Source: an uncultured Eubacteriales bacterium (lineage in GTDB: Bacteria > Bacillota > Clostridia > Oscillospirales > Oscillospiraceae). From it: a DNA stretch of 42,804 nucleotides. The stretch's first letter is position 1, and every line of letters starts with the position of its first letter. Shown piece after piece: positions 7,065 to 14,193 of this stretch. The notes under the pieces were generated by a model, which worked only from the letters and a program-made list of their open reading frames with translations, was not told where the DNA came from and searched no databases. The position numbers and the translations under genes were made by a program. The stretch is from positions 1 to 42,804 of the forward strand of contig UQZA01000019.1 of NCBI GenBank assembly GCA_900545515.1, in the 5' to 3' direction.

Positions 7065-10000
7065 ATGGATTTATTGCTACAGGCCTTGCAGCAGCTGCCA
7101 GAGTTCCGGCAGCTGCTGGATACGGTTCAGAGCGGTGGGGCAGCTGCGGCCACCGGCTTGGCTCAGATCAACCGTGCCCATGTCATTGCCGGACTGTATG
7201 ACTTGGGAGACCGGCCGCTGGCAGTGATTTGCCAGGACGACCTGGCGGCCAAGAGGCTCCAGGGGGAGCTGAAGGCCTTTTTGGGCCAGGAACCCCCGGT
7301 GCTTCCGGGCAGGGACCTGAATCTGTATGATGCCGCTGTGGTCTCCCGGGTTTGGGAGCAGCGCCGGTTGCGGCAGCTATACGATTTGGGAAAAGGCCAA
7401 ACCCGGCTCCAAATTTTCTCCTGGGAGTCCATGAGCCTCCGGACTATGCCCAAGAGCGCCCTGTTTGCCGCCGCCTTTCAGCTGCGTTTGGGGGTTCAGG
7501 TTTCGGTGGAGGAGCTGCTGGCCTGCTTGGTGGCCATGGGCTACAGCCGCGCCCCCATGGTGGAGGGGCCCGGCCAGTTTGCCCTCCGGGGGGGAATCCT
7601 GGACCTGTATTCCCCGGCGGAGGGACAGCCAGTCCGGGTGGAGTTCTTTGGAGACGAGTTGGATACCATGGGCTACTTCGACCCCAACACCCAACGTCGG
7701 ACGGAGAATGTGGAGGAAATCACAGTGCTGCCCGTGGCGGAGAGCCAGCCGGGCCTCCATCCCGGGGGTATTCCAGGGCTGCAGCGGGACCTGCAGGCGC
7801 TACTGGCCCGGCAGAAACGGCGGAAGAATCAGAATGAGCGCCTGATCCGCACCCTGGAACAGGACTTGGAGAGACTGGAAAACGGCGTCAGCCTGCCGGC
7901 CCCGGACCGGTACATGGCCCTCATTGCGCCGGAAATGACCACGGCTCTGGATTATGTGTCCCAGGACGCCTTGGTGGTGGTCTGTGATCATTCGGGCTTG
8001 CACCGGGCGGCCAAGCGGCGGATGGAGGAGCTGGGACTCCAATTGGACAGCCTTCTAGAGACCGGCTCCGTGGCCGGGGAACTGTGCGACTTTGTATGCC
8101 AGTGGGAGGAGTTCTGCGCCCGGCTGGAGGGACGGCCCGTGGCTTACCTGGACGCCTTTGCCGGAGCGGCCTATCCCATGGACCGGCAGCCCGGGCACCT
8201 CCTGGCCTTCACGGCCAAGCAGCTGCCGGGCTACGGCGGCAATCTGGAGACGGCAGCTTCGGATTTGGCCCATTATCAGAAGATGGAGTTTTCCTCCCTG
8301 GTTCTTTGCGGCTCCCGCCGCCGGGCGGAGCTGCTGCAGACCATGCTCTCGGACCGGGGCCTGTCTAGTTTTCTGGCCTTCCCCCTCCGGGCCATGCCCC
8401 GGCCGGGGCAGATTCTCCTGGCGGAGGGCAACCTGCCCAGCGGCATGGAGTATCCCACCATGAGCCTGGCGATCCTCACCGAGGGCCAGCTCATGGCCCG
8501 GCAGACGCCCAAGGCCAAGCCTGCCAAGTCCGGCTCCACCAACCGCCAAAAGCTGGCCTCCTTTACGGACCTGTCCCCAGGAGACCTGGTGGTCCATGAG
8601 CAGTACGGCATTGGCCGGTTCGAGGCGATGGAGCAGATCCGGGTGGATGGTGTCATTAAGGACTATGTGAAAATCGCGTATCAGGGCTCGGACACCCTGT
8701 ATGTCCCTGCTACCCAGCTGGATCTCATCAGCAAGTATATTGGCGGCGGCGAGGACGCCCCGGTAAAGCTGAATAAAATTGGATCTGACGCCTGGCAGAA
8801 AACCAAGACCCGGGCCCGCAAGGCGGCTAAGGATATGGCCGGGGAGCTCATCAAGCTCTATGCCGCCCGGAAGGGTCAGAGCGGCTACGCCTTTTCCGCC
8901 GACTCCCCCTGGCAGCAGGAATTTGAGGACCACTTTCCCTATCCGGAGACCGACGACCAGCTCCGGTGCATTGAGGAGATCAAAGGAGATATGGAATCCC
9001 CTGTTCCCATGGACCGGCTGCTGTGTGGCGACGTGGGCTTTGGCAAGACGGAGGTGGCCCTGCGAGCAGTGATGAAAGCGGTGCTGGACAGCAAGCAGGT
9101 GGCCATCCTGGTGCCAACCACCGTCCTGGCCCAGCAGCATTACCAGACGGTGGTGAGCCGGTTCCGGGGTTTCCCTGTAAATGTGGACGTGCTCAGCCGG
9201 TTCCGCACGGCCGCCCAGCAGAAAAAGACGCTCCAGGACCTGCGGGCCGGGACCCTGGACGTGATCATCGGGACCCACAAGCTCTTGCAGAAGAGCGTCC
9301 AGTTCAAGGACCTGGGGCTTTTGGTGGTGGACGAGGAGCAGCGCTTTGGCGTGTCCCACAAGGAGCGGCTGAAGGAGATTTCCAAGGGAGTGGATGTACT
9401 GACTCTGTCGGCCACCCCCATTCCCAGGACCCTCAACATGGCCTTGTCCGGGATTCGGGACATGTCCACCATTGAGGCGCCCCCTGCCGACCGGTATCCG
9501 GTCCAGACCTTTGTGCTGGAGCACAGCCAGGGGATTCTGGATGACGCCATTCGCCGGGAAATTCAGCGGGGGGGCCAGGTGTACTACCTCCACAACCGGG
9601 TGGAAACCATTGATCAGTGCGCCTCGGCCATGAAACGGCGGATGCCGGAGCTCACCATTGCCGTGGCCCACGGGAAAATGGGGGAGGAGGCCCTCAGCGA
9701 TGTGATGCAGTCCATGGCCGACGGGGAGATTCAGGTGTTGGTGTGTACCACCATCATTGAGACGGGTCTGGACATTCCCAATGTGAACACCCTGATCATT
9801 GAAAATGCGGACCGCTTGGGCCTGAGTCAGCTCCACCAGCTCCGGGGCCGGGTGGGCCGGTCCAGCCGCCACGCCTTTGCCTATTTCACCTACAAGCCGG
9901 ACAGGGCGCTCACCGAGGTGGCGGAGAAGCGGCTCACGGCCATCCGGGACTTTGCCGAGTTTGGCTCCGGCTTCAAGATCGCTATGCGGGACCTGGAGAT

Positions 10001-10577
10001 CCGGGGCGCAGGCAACCTTCTGGGGGCGGAGCAATCCGGCCATATGATGTCGGTGGGCTATGATATGTACCTGAAGCTCCTGGATGAGGCAGTCCGGGAG
10101 GAGCAGGGGATGAAGCCTGCCGAACCGGAGTGTACAGCGGATCTCAGCATCACCGCCAACATCGACAAGAGCTATGTGGAGCGGGGCGAGGAGCGGATGG
10201 ACCTGTACCGGCGTATGGCAGCCATCCGAACCCAGGCCGATGCCGATGATCTCCTGGACGAGATTGTGGACCGGTATGGAGAGCCGCCCAAGGGCGTGCT
10301 CAACTTGGTGGATGTGGCCCTCCTTCGGGCCCAGGCTCAGAAGGCAGGCATCTGTGACATCCGCCAAAAGGCGGGGGATGTGAGCGTGACCCTCACCCAC
10401 CTGGATTTCCAACAGGTGAGCCGGGTCTGCGCCAGCCCCCAGTACAAAAACCGGCTGTTTTTTGCAGCCGATGCCAAAAAACCCACTCTGCGTCTCCATC
10501 TGACCTCCGGCTCCGACAGTCTCCGCCAGGTCCGGAGCTTTGTAGAGCAATTTGCAGCTGCTGCGGGTCCTACGTAG
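7065..10577 (+). CDS. mfd: Transcription-repair coupling factor
   Basis: Removes RNA polymerase stalled at DNA lesions and recruits UvrA for nucleotide excision repair. The 1170 residues cover the full Mfd length. The order is an N-terminal UvrB-like module (about 1-330), a CarD-type RNA polymerase-interacting domain (about 500-560, with LSPGDLVVHEQYGIGRFEAM), and a superfamily 2 translocase with Walker A GDVGFGKTE (about 655), DEEQRFG (about 758), SATPIPRTLNM and VVVCTTIIETGLDIPNVNT-like helicase motifs. The C-terminal TRCF domain (about 1020-1130) contains ERMDLYRRMA. The start is ATG 7065 with GGAAAGGGGGT upstream. It sits in the conserved position after prs and pth and is followed by carD, whose product shares the RNA polymerase-binding fold. 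Confidence 0.98.
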   Translation: MDLLLQALQQLPEFRQLLDTVQSGGAAAATGLAQINRAHVIAGLYDLGDRPLAVICQDDLAAKRLQGELKAFLGQEPPVLPGRDLNLYDAAVVSRVWEQRRLRQLYDLGKGQTRLQIFSWESMSLRTMPKSALFAAAFQLRLGVQVSVEELLACLVAMGYSRAPMVEGPGQFALRGGILDLYSPAEGQPVRVEFFGDELDTMGYFDPNTQRRTENVEEITVLPVAESQPGLHPGGIPGLQRDLQALLARQKRRKNQNERLIRTLEQDLERLENGVSLPAPDRYMALIAPEMTTALDYVSQDALVVVCDHSGLHRAAKRRMEELGLQLDSLLETGSVAGELCDFVCQWEEFCARLEGRPVAYLDAFAGAAYPMDRQPGHLLAFTAKQLPGYGGNLETAASDLAHYQKMEFSSLVLCGSRRRAELLQTMLSDRGLSSFLAFPLRAMPRPGQILLAEGNLPSGMEYPTMSLAILTEGQLMARQTPKAKPAKSGSTNRQKLASFTDLSPGDLVVHEQYGIGRFEAMEQIRVDGVIKDYVKIAYQGSDTLYVPATQLDLISKYIGGGEDAPVKLNKIGSDAWQKTKTRARKAAKDMAGELIKLYAARKGQSGYAFSADSPWQQEFEDHFPYPETDDQLRCIEEIKGDMESPVPMDRLLCGDVGFGKTEVALRAVMKAVLDSKQVAILVPTTVLAQQHYQTVVSRFRGFPVNVDVLSRFRTAAQQKKTLQDLRAGTLDVIIGTHKLLQKSVQFKDLGLLVVDEEQRFGVSHKERLKEISKGVDVLTLSATPIPRTLNMALSGIRDMSTIEAPPADRYPVQTFVLEHSQGILDDAIRREIQRGGQVYYLHNRVETIDQCASAMKRRMPELTIAVAHGKMGEEALSDVMQSMADGEIQVLVCTTIIETGLDIPNVNTLIIENADRLGLSQLHQLRGRVGRSSRHAFAYFTYKPDRALTEVAEKRLTAIRDFAEFGSGFKIAMRDLEIRGAGNLLGAEQSGHMMSVGYDMYLKLLDEAVREEQGMKPAEPECTADLSITANIDKSYVERGEERMDLYRRMAAIRTQADADDLLDEIVDRYGEPPKGVLNLVDVALLRAQAQKAGICDIRQKAGDVSVTLTHLDFQQVSRVCASPQYKNRLFFAADAKKPTLRLHLTSGSDSLRQVRSFVEQFAAAAGPT

Positions 10578-10835
10578 AAATCTTACAAAGCTCACGAGTG
10601 GGGCAAATCTATGCGCAGGGGCCCCAACATCAGGGAGCACATCTTCCGTTGCTTCACTGGCGCGGCAGCGCCCTGGCTTCCTCCGGGGGGAAGCTGGCAG
10701 CCGAAGGCTGACGGATGAGGAGCTACAGCATGGCAGGGAGTATCCAGTCAAAACGTAGCTTGTCTCCGCTTTGGTGAAACTGCCTGCGCTCAGACATGCC
10801 AATTTCGGGGGGACAAGGAATTTTTTAACTTTTCA
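10578..10835. other. Intergenic region between mfd and carD
   Basis: There is no supported gene. The region contains a GC-rich palindromic repeat listed separately and short open frames that are artefacts of it. No clear terminator for mfd with a T-tract was found; the palindromic repeat may end or stabilise the transcript. Confidence 0.5.
10655..10721 (+). repeat. GC-rich extragenic palindromic repeat, copy A
   Basis: This copy contains three small hairpins in a row: GGCGC/GCGCC at 10659-10672, GCTTCC/GGAAGC around 10676-10694, and CAGCC-GAA-GGCTG at 10698-10710, followed by ACGGATGAGGA. Related sequences lie at 12748-12775, 20301-20356 and 32191-32227, all intergenic. Such clustered palindromes are common between genes in Oscillospiraceae (from memory). 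Confidence 0.7.
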
Positions 10836-10865
10836 CTTACAATTTCCAGAAAAATGTGGTAAAAT
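10836..10865 (+). promoter_or_regulatory. Promoter of carD
   Basis: CTTACA (-35) at 10836-10841 and TAAAAT (-10) at 10860-10865 are 18 bp apart, with TGG before the -10 box. It lies about 50 bp before the start codon. Confidence 0.6.
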
Positions 10866-10916
10866 AAACTTATATAGTGCCCATATGGAGAATCTGAAGA
10901 TTGTGAGGTGCCGGTG

Positions 10917-11426
10917 ATGTATCAGGTGGGAGATTTGATCGTCTATGGGGGAACTGGAGTGTGCCGTGTGATGGAGGTTGGCCCGCAAACCGGCGGGCGG
11001 CTGTATTATACTCTGGAGCCGGTGTACGGCAGTTGCCGGATTTTTACTCCGGTTGAGAACTCCAAGGTGTTGATGCGTCCCATTGTGACCCGCCAGGAGG
11101 CAGAGCGCCTCATTGACGAAATTCCGGCCATTCAGCCGGAAGCGTACTATAATAAGGTGTTGCGTGAGCTCACAGAGCACTATGACACCATTTTGAAGAC
11201 TTACAACTGCGGAGAGCTTCTGAAGCTCACCATGTCCATTTACGCCAAAAAGCAGGAGGCCGAAACCCAAAAGCGACGCCTGGGTGCGGTGGACGAGAGT
11301 TTCCTCCACCGGGCGGAGGACCTGCTCTTCAGCGAGCTGGCCGCTGCTTTGGAGTTGGACCGGGAGCAGGTGCAGCCCTACATTGCCGCCCGGGTGGAAG
11401 CCGCTCGGCGTAGCCTTCCCCAATAG
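10917..11426 (+). CDS. CarD family transcriptional regulator
   Basis: A 169-residue protein that begins MYQVGDLIVYGGTGVCRVME, the RNA polymerase-interacting (Tudor-like) fold of CarD/CdnL proteins. It is followed by a helical C-terminal half with a conserved basic stretch (KLTMSIYAKKQEAETQKRRL). Known CarD proteins bind the RNA polymerase beta subunit and the upstream edge of the promoter bubble and stabilise open complexes, often at rRNA promoters. ATG 10917 is chosen because GTGAGGTG ends 6 nt upstream; a GTG three codons earlier overlaps that site. It has its own promoter and a strong terminator. It lies next to mfd, which carries the same polymerase-binding fold, but a functional link is not shown. 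Confidence 0.88.
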   Translation: MYQVGDLIVYGGTGVCRVMEVGPQTGGRLYYTLEPVYGSCRIFTPVENSKVLMRPIVTRQEAERLIDEIPAIQPEAYYNKVLRELTEHYDTILKTYNCGELLKLTMSIYAKKQEAETQKRRLGAVDESFLHRAEDLLFSELAAALELDREQVQPYIAARVEAARRSLPQ

Positions 11427-11460
11427 CCGTGTTCAAATTGGCGGCGCGGATGGGGGATGT

Positions 11461-11513
11461 CCCGGCGAATTCGCAGCCTCTATGGGCTGGCGCGAATTCG
11501 CCGGGGATTTTTT
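11461..11513. terminator. Intrinsic terminator after carD, probably bidirectional
   Basis: A 14-bp stem, CCCGGCGAATTCGC (11461-11474) with GCGAATTCGCCGGG (11492-11505), is followed by GATTTTTT. It lies between carD and the convergent DUF4363 gene. The T-tract favours the plus strand; the minus-strand side has only ACATCC. Confidence 0.9.
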
Positions 11514-11536
11514 GGGTGTTGCCATTGTAGAAGCCG

Positions 11537-11908
11537 CTACAGGATGTTGTAGTAATAGGGCTTCTCCGACTCCGCCATAGCCCGGATTTGCTTGACCAGA
11601 GAGAGACAGGTCCGGGCGAATTCCGATTCTTCCCCCAGCTGCAGCCAAGCCTGGAGATCGGAAAAGCCTTCGTCAACGTCCTCCAGCCGCTCGTGGTCCA
11701 CCAGAGAGGCGGAAATACCCCGGTTTTTCTCCCAAATCCGGTGGGCGGCCGCCACCTGCCCGGCGGCTTCGTCGAGGGTTTCACTGCTCCAGGCAGCTTC
11801 CAGGAGGCTGCATACCTGCTCTGCCGTCCGGTCCAGGCTCCAGGCGGCCCCCAGGCACAGGGCCAGAAGGAGAACCAGGACGGCAATTCCCAAGATTAAA
11901 TGCTTCAA
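11537..11908 (-). CDS. DUF4363 family membrane-anchored protein
   Basis: A 123-residue protein with one N-terminal hydrophobic segment (about residues 4-24) and a soluble helical remainder, including LVDHERLEDVDEGFSDLQAWLQLGEESEF. This layout fits DUF4363, a small family of unknown function that is often encoded directly after a DUF421 protein in Bacillota. Translation starts at a TTG codon (11908-11906) that overlaps the DUF421 stop (TTGA), with AAGGAGG upstream, so the two are coupled. The function is unknown; its pairing suggests it acts with the DUF421 membrane protein. Confidence 0.75.
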   Translation of the reverse strand: MKHLILGIAVLVLLLALCLGAAWSLDRTAEQVCSLLEAAWSSETLDEAAGQVAAAHRIWEKNRGISASLVDHERLEDVDEGFSDLQAWLQLGEESEFARTCLSLVKQIRAMAESEKPYYYNIL

Positions 11909-12582
11909 TTTCCTGCCTCCTTCTTAATAAAGTACACATTTCCCTTGCCGTCTACGGTCAGCAGGTAAGTGTCGCGGAGGGGACACCCCCGGCTGCGCAG
12001 CTGATGACCCAACCAGGCCCTGTCCCGCCCGGATACGGCCAGGTTGCTCTCCAAGAGCTTTCCATCGGAGACAATGGTCACCGGCATGCTCTGCTCCGGC
12101 ACGCGGAGTCCGGCGTCCTTGGCGGAAGCAGGCTTATATTGGGGATAGGGAAAGACGGAAATCTGACCATTGGTTTCCAGAATGGCGTACTGTACCTGCC
12201 CCAAATCCAGGACCTCCCGCTCCCGCAGATGCTCGGTCAGCTCGTCCAGAGTGATGCGGGCCCGGCGCAGGTTGGTTTGATCAATGGTTCCCTCTCGGAT
12301 GAGGATCACCGGCTTGCCACATAGCAGGCGGCGGAAGGAGATGAACCGCATGGAGGCCACCGCCAGAATCAGCTGGACGCCCAGCACCGTGAGAATGGGC
12401 ACCAGGCCTGACAGCAGGGGAATGCCGCTGTCCTGCATGGGGATGGCGGCCAGATTGGCAATGAGCATGGTCACCACAAATTCTGCCGGCTCCATTTCTC
12501 CAATTTGCCGTTTTCCCATGAGCCGTACCACCAGGATGAGGACCAGGTACAGGCAAATGGTTCTCAGATAGGATAAAAGCAT
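11905..12582 (-). CDS. DUF421 family membrane protein (YetF-like)
   Basis: A 225-residue protein with about three transmembrane segments in the first 90 residues (LLSYLRTICLYLVLILVVRL, FVVTMLIANLAAIPM, LVPILTVLGVQLILAVA). The cytoplasmic part contains the family hallmark GKPVILIREGTID, followed by ITLDELTEHLRE and VQYAILETNGQISVF. YetF-like proteins are widespread and lack an established molecular function; some are linked to spore or envelope traits. ATG 12582 is chosen because GAGGTG lies 8 nt upstream and the residues before it are not family-like. It forms an overlapping two-gene unit with DUF4363. Confidence 0.88.
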   Translation of the reverse strand: MLLSYLRTICLYLVLILVVRLMGKRQIGEMEPAEFVVTMLIANLAAIPMQDSGIPLLSGLVPILTVLGVQLILAVASMRFISFRRLLCGKPVILIREGTIDQTNLRRARITLDELTEHLREREVLDLGQVQYAILETNGQISVFPYPQYKPASAKDAGLRVPEQSMPVTIVSDGKLLESNLAVSGRDRAWLGHQLRSRGCPLRDTYLLTVDGKGNVYFIKKEAGN

Positions 12583-12840
12583 AAATTCTACACCTCGGTT
12601 TCTATTTTGCCCTCTGGTGTAGAATTTATGACGTTCCGTGAAAAAGCCGTGGTCCTTTACTGCATAGTTCCCGTCTGCTCTCCGAGGCCACCCCCACAAC
12701 TGGTCACTTGAACGCTGTTCAGTGCTCGTCGTAACTGTACGCATATGCCTGGGGAAGCCAGGGCGCTACTGCGCCGGGGCAGAGTTGTGGCTCTGCAGTG
12801 GAAGAGATTGCCCCTGCAGCAGGAGGGGCAGGCCCAGGAT
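12583..12840. other. Intergenic region holding a palindromic repeat (copy C)
   Basis: 258 bp without a supported gene. At 12748-12775, read on the minus strand, it contains GGCGCAGTAGCGCCCTGGCT, closely matching the core of the palindromic repeat at 10655-10721. GCCCCTGCAGCAGGAGGGGC-like complementarity near 12810-12830 could form a further hairpin behind the DUF4349 gene. No clear promoter for DUF421 was recognised. Confidence 0.5.
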
Positions 12841-13812
12841 TCAGGCCTCCGGCGGGGCGGTGTGGGAACGGTTTTCCTGGGGAGGCTGGGCAGCTTGTTT
12901 CTTCCGCCTGTGGCGGCGAATGAGGAAGCTGCACAGGAGAGCCAGGAGGGCCAGGGGAATCCAGTAGGGTAGCCCCGCAGTGAGGAACACCAGAAGGCCC
13001 AGCAGGCCATCCCCTAAGGTCTGAAGGTTCTCCCGGAACCCGGTGGTGATTTTCCCCCAGGTGGAGAGTTCCTGAACGGGGGTCAGCTTTTGAACCTCCT
13101 CTACTGTGAGGTATACAGTGCTGTAGGAGACCAGGCTGTCGTAGAGCTTTAGCTGAGACGCGGCGCTTTCCAGCTGGTAGCGCACGTCGGTGAGCCGGCT
13201 CTCAATGGCCAGCAGGTCTTCTGTGGTCTCTGCCTGTTCCATCAGCTCCAGGAGCCGGTCCTGCTCGGTCTCCAGGGCTTTTTTCCGGCTCTCCGTGTCT
13301 GCGTAGCTAAGGGTGACGTCTTCTGCAGACTCCCGGGAGCTGGTGACATTGGAGATTTCTGAAACCTGGGAGACGAAGTTGGCAAGCTGATCAGCCGGAA
13401 TCCGGATGGTCAGGTCCGCCCGGCAGCTGCCGGAGTTCCGGTAGGCGCTTCCATAGTAGGCCTCCTGGTTTTCTACGTAGCCACCCAGCTGGGAGATTCG
13501 GCTGGTTACGCCCGCCATGAGACCGTCGAAGTCCTCCGTCTCCGCTGTGAGCCATACGTTTTTGATCAGTTTGCGGTTGACATCCGCCTGGGGGATGGTT
13601 GTGCTGCCGTTTGCAGAGTTGGATTCCAGGGATAGATTTCCGCCAGTGGCGGCAGGGGCGGCGGCATAGGTTTCGCCGGGCGCCTCCATGTCGGTAGCGG
13701 CTGCGTTCCAGGCAAACTCTTCCGTGACCTGGTCGGTGCTTTTGCTGCTGCACCCTGCCAGAAGTGCCAGAATCAAAAGCAGAGCCAGCATGCCAATGGG
13801 GGTTCGTTTCAT
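12841..13812 (-). CDS. DUF4349 lipoprotein
   Basis: A 323-residue lipoprotein: signal peptide MKRTPIGMLALLLILALLAG with lipobox LLAGC, so Cys21 should be lipidated after cleavage. It then has a low-complexity linker, the DUF4349 domain (about 75-265: NVWLTAETEDFDGLMAGV, RADLTIRIPADQL, and a coiled-coil stretch RKKALETEQDRLLELMEQAETTEDLLAIESRL), a transmembrane helix at about 277-298 and a basic C-terminal tail. Both ends are therefore membrane-attached, with the domain outside the cell. The function is unknown. The start has AGGAGG 6 nt upstream. It lies divergent to the penicillin-binding protein gene, so an envelope role is plausible but only inferred. Confidence 0.88.
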   Translation of the reverse strand: MKRTPIGMLALLLILALLAGCSSKSTDQVTEEFAWNAAATDMEAPGETYAAAPAATGGNLSLESNSANGSTTIPQADVNRKLIKNVWLTAETEDFDGLMAGVTSRISQLGGYVENQEAYYGSAYRNSGSCRADLTIRIPADQLANFVSQVSEISNVTSSRESAEDVTLSYADTESRKKALETEQDRLLELMEQAETTEDLLAIESRLTDVRYQLESAASQLKLYDSLVSYSTVYLTVEEVQKLTPVQELSTWGKITTGFRENLQTLGDGLLGLLVFLTAGLPYWIPLALLALLCSFLIRRHRRKKQAAQPPQENRSHTAPPEA

Positions 13813-14193
13813 GTTTCGTTCCTCCTGTCATTGGGTTCCTTCATAAAAAAAGACGGAATTGGGAGGCGCTGGTTGCGCGGTAAAATACTTTCTTTTCAGG
13901 CTTCGGAAAATTCCGGATGTCCGTAGCTGCGCGCCCTCCTTTCTGGAGAAAGAGGCCGGTTACAAGGGCGGCGCTTGGCTTTGCCCGGGGATGGATTTGA
14001 ATAAACTTTGAATTTTTTGGAAAAAATGGGGAAATTTCTTGAAGTAAGCAGGGCACCGGGAAATTTCCCTCTTTCGTTTTGAGGCGGGGTATGGTATAAT
14101 GTTACGACTGAATTTGTGTTTTCCTGAAATGGGAATGGAATAGACGGTCAGGGGCCCCCGGGCGCTGGCCGGATGGGATAAGGAGGCTGTTTC
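13813..14193. other. Divergent intergenic region between the DUF4349 and PBP genes
   Basis: 381 bp with no supported gene. On the plus strand, TGGTATAAT (14092-14100) is a clear extended -10 for the PBP gene, but no good -35 is seen. On the minus strand, a weak TATTTT with TTTTCC 17 bp upstream near 13880-13910 could serve the DUF4349 gene. The stretch at 13990-14040 is A/T-rich. Confidence 0.5.
14092..14100 (+). promoter_or_regulatory. Extended -10 promoter of the PBP gene
   Basis: TGGTATAAT contains a perfect TATAAT at 14095-14100 with TG one base upstream. The -35 region (TTTCGT) is poor, as is common for extended -10 promoters. The start codon is about 95 bp downstream. Confidence 0.65.

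Noticed and set aside
8055..10802. A 915-codon minus-strand frame opposite mfd
   Set aside because: It is a shadow of the high-GC mfd reading frame, has no recognisable domains and conflicts with a certain gene.
10578..10916. A cobalamin or other riboswitch between mfd and carD
   Set aside because: The GC-rich stems are explained by the palindromic repeat, the conserved core motifs of known riboswitches are absent, and carD has a promoter downstream of it.
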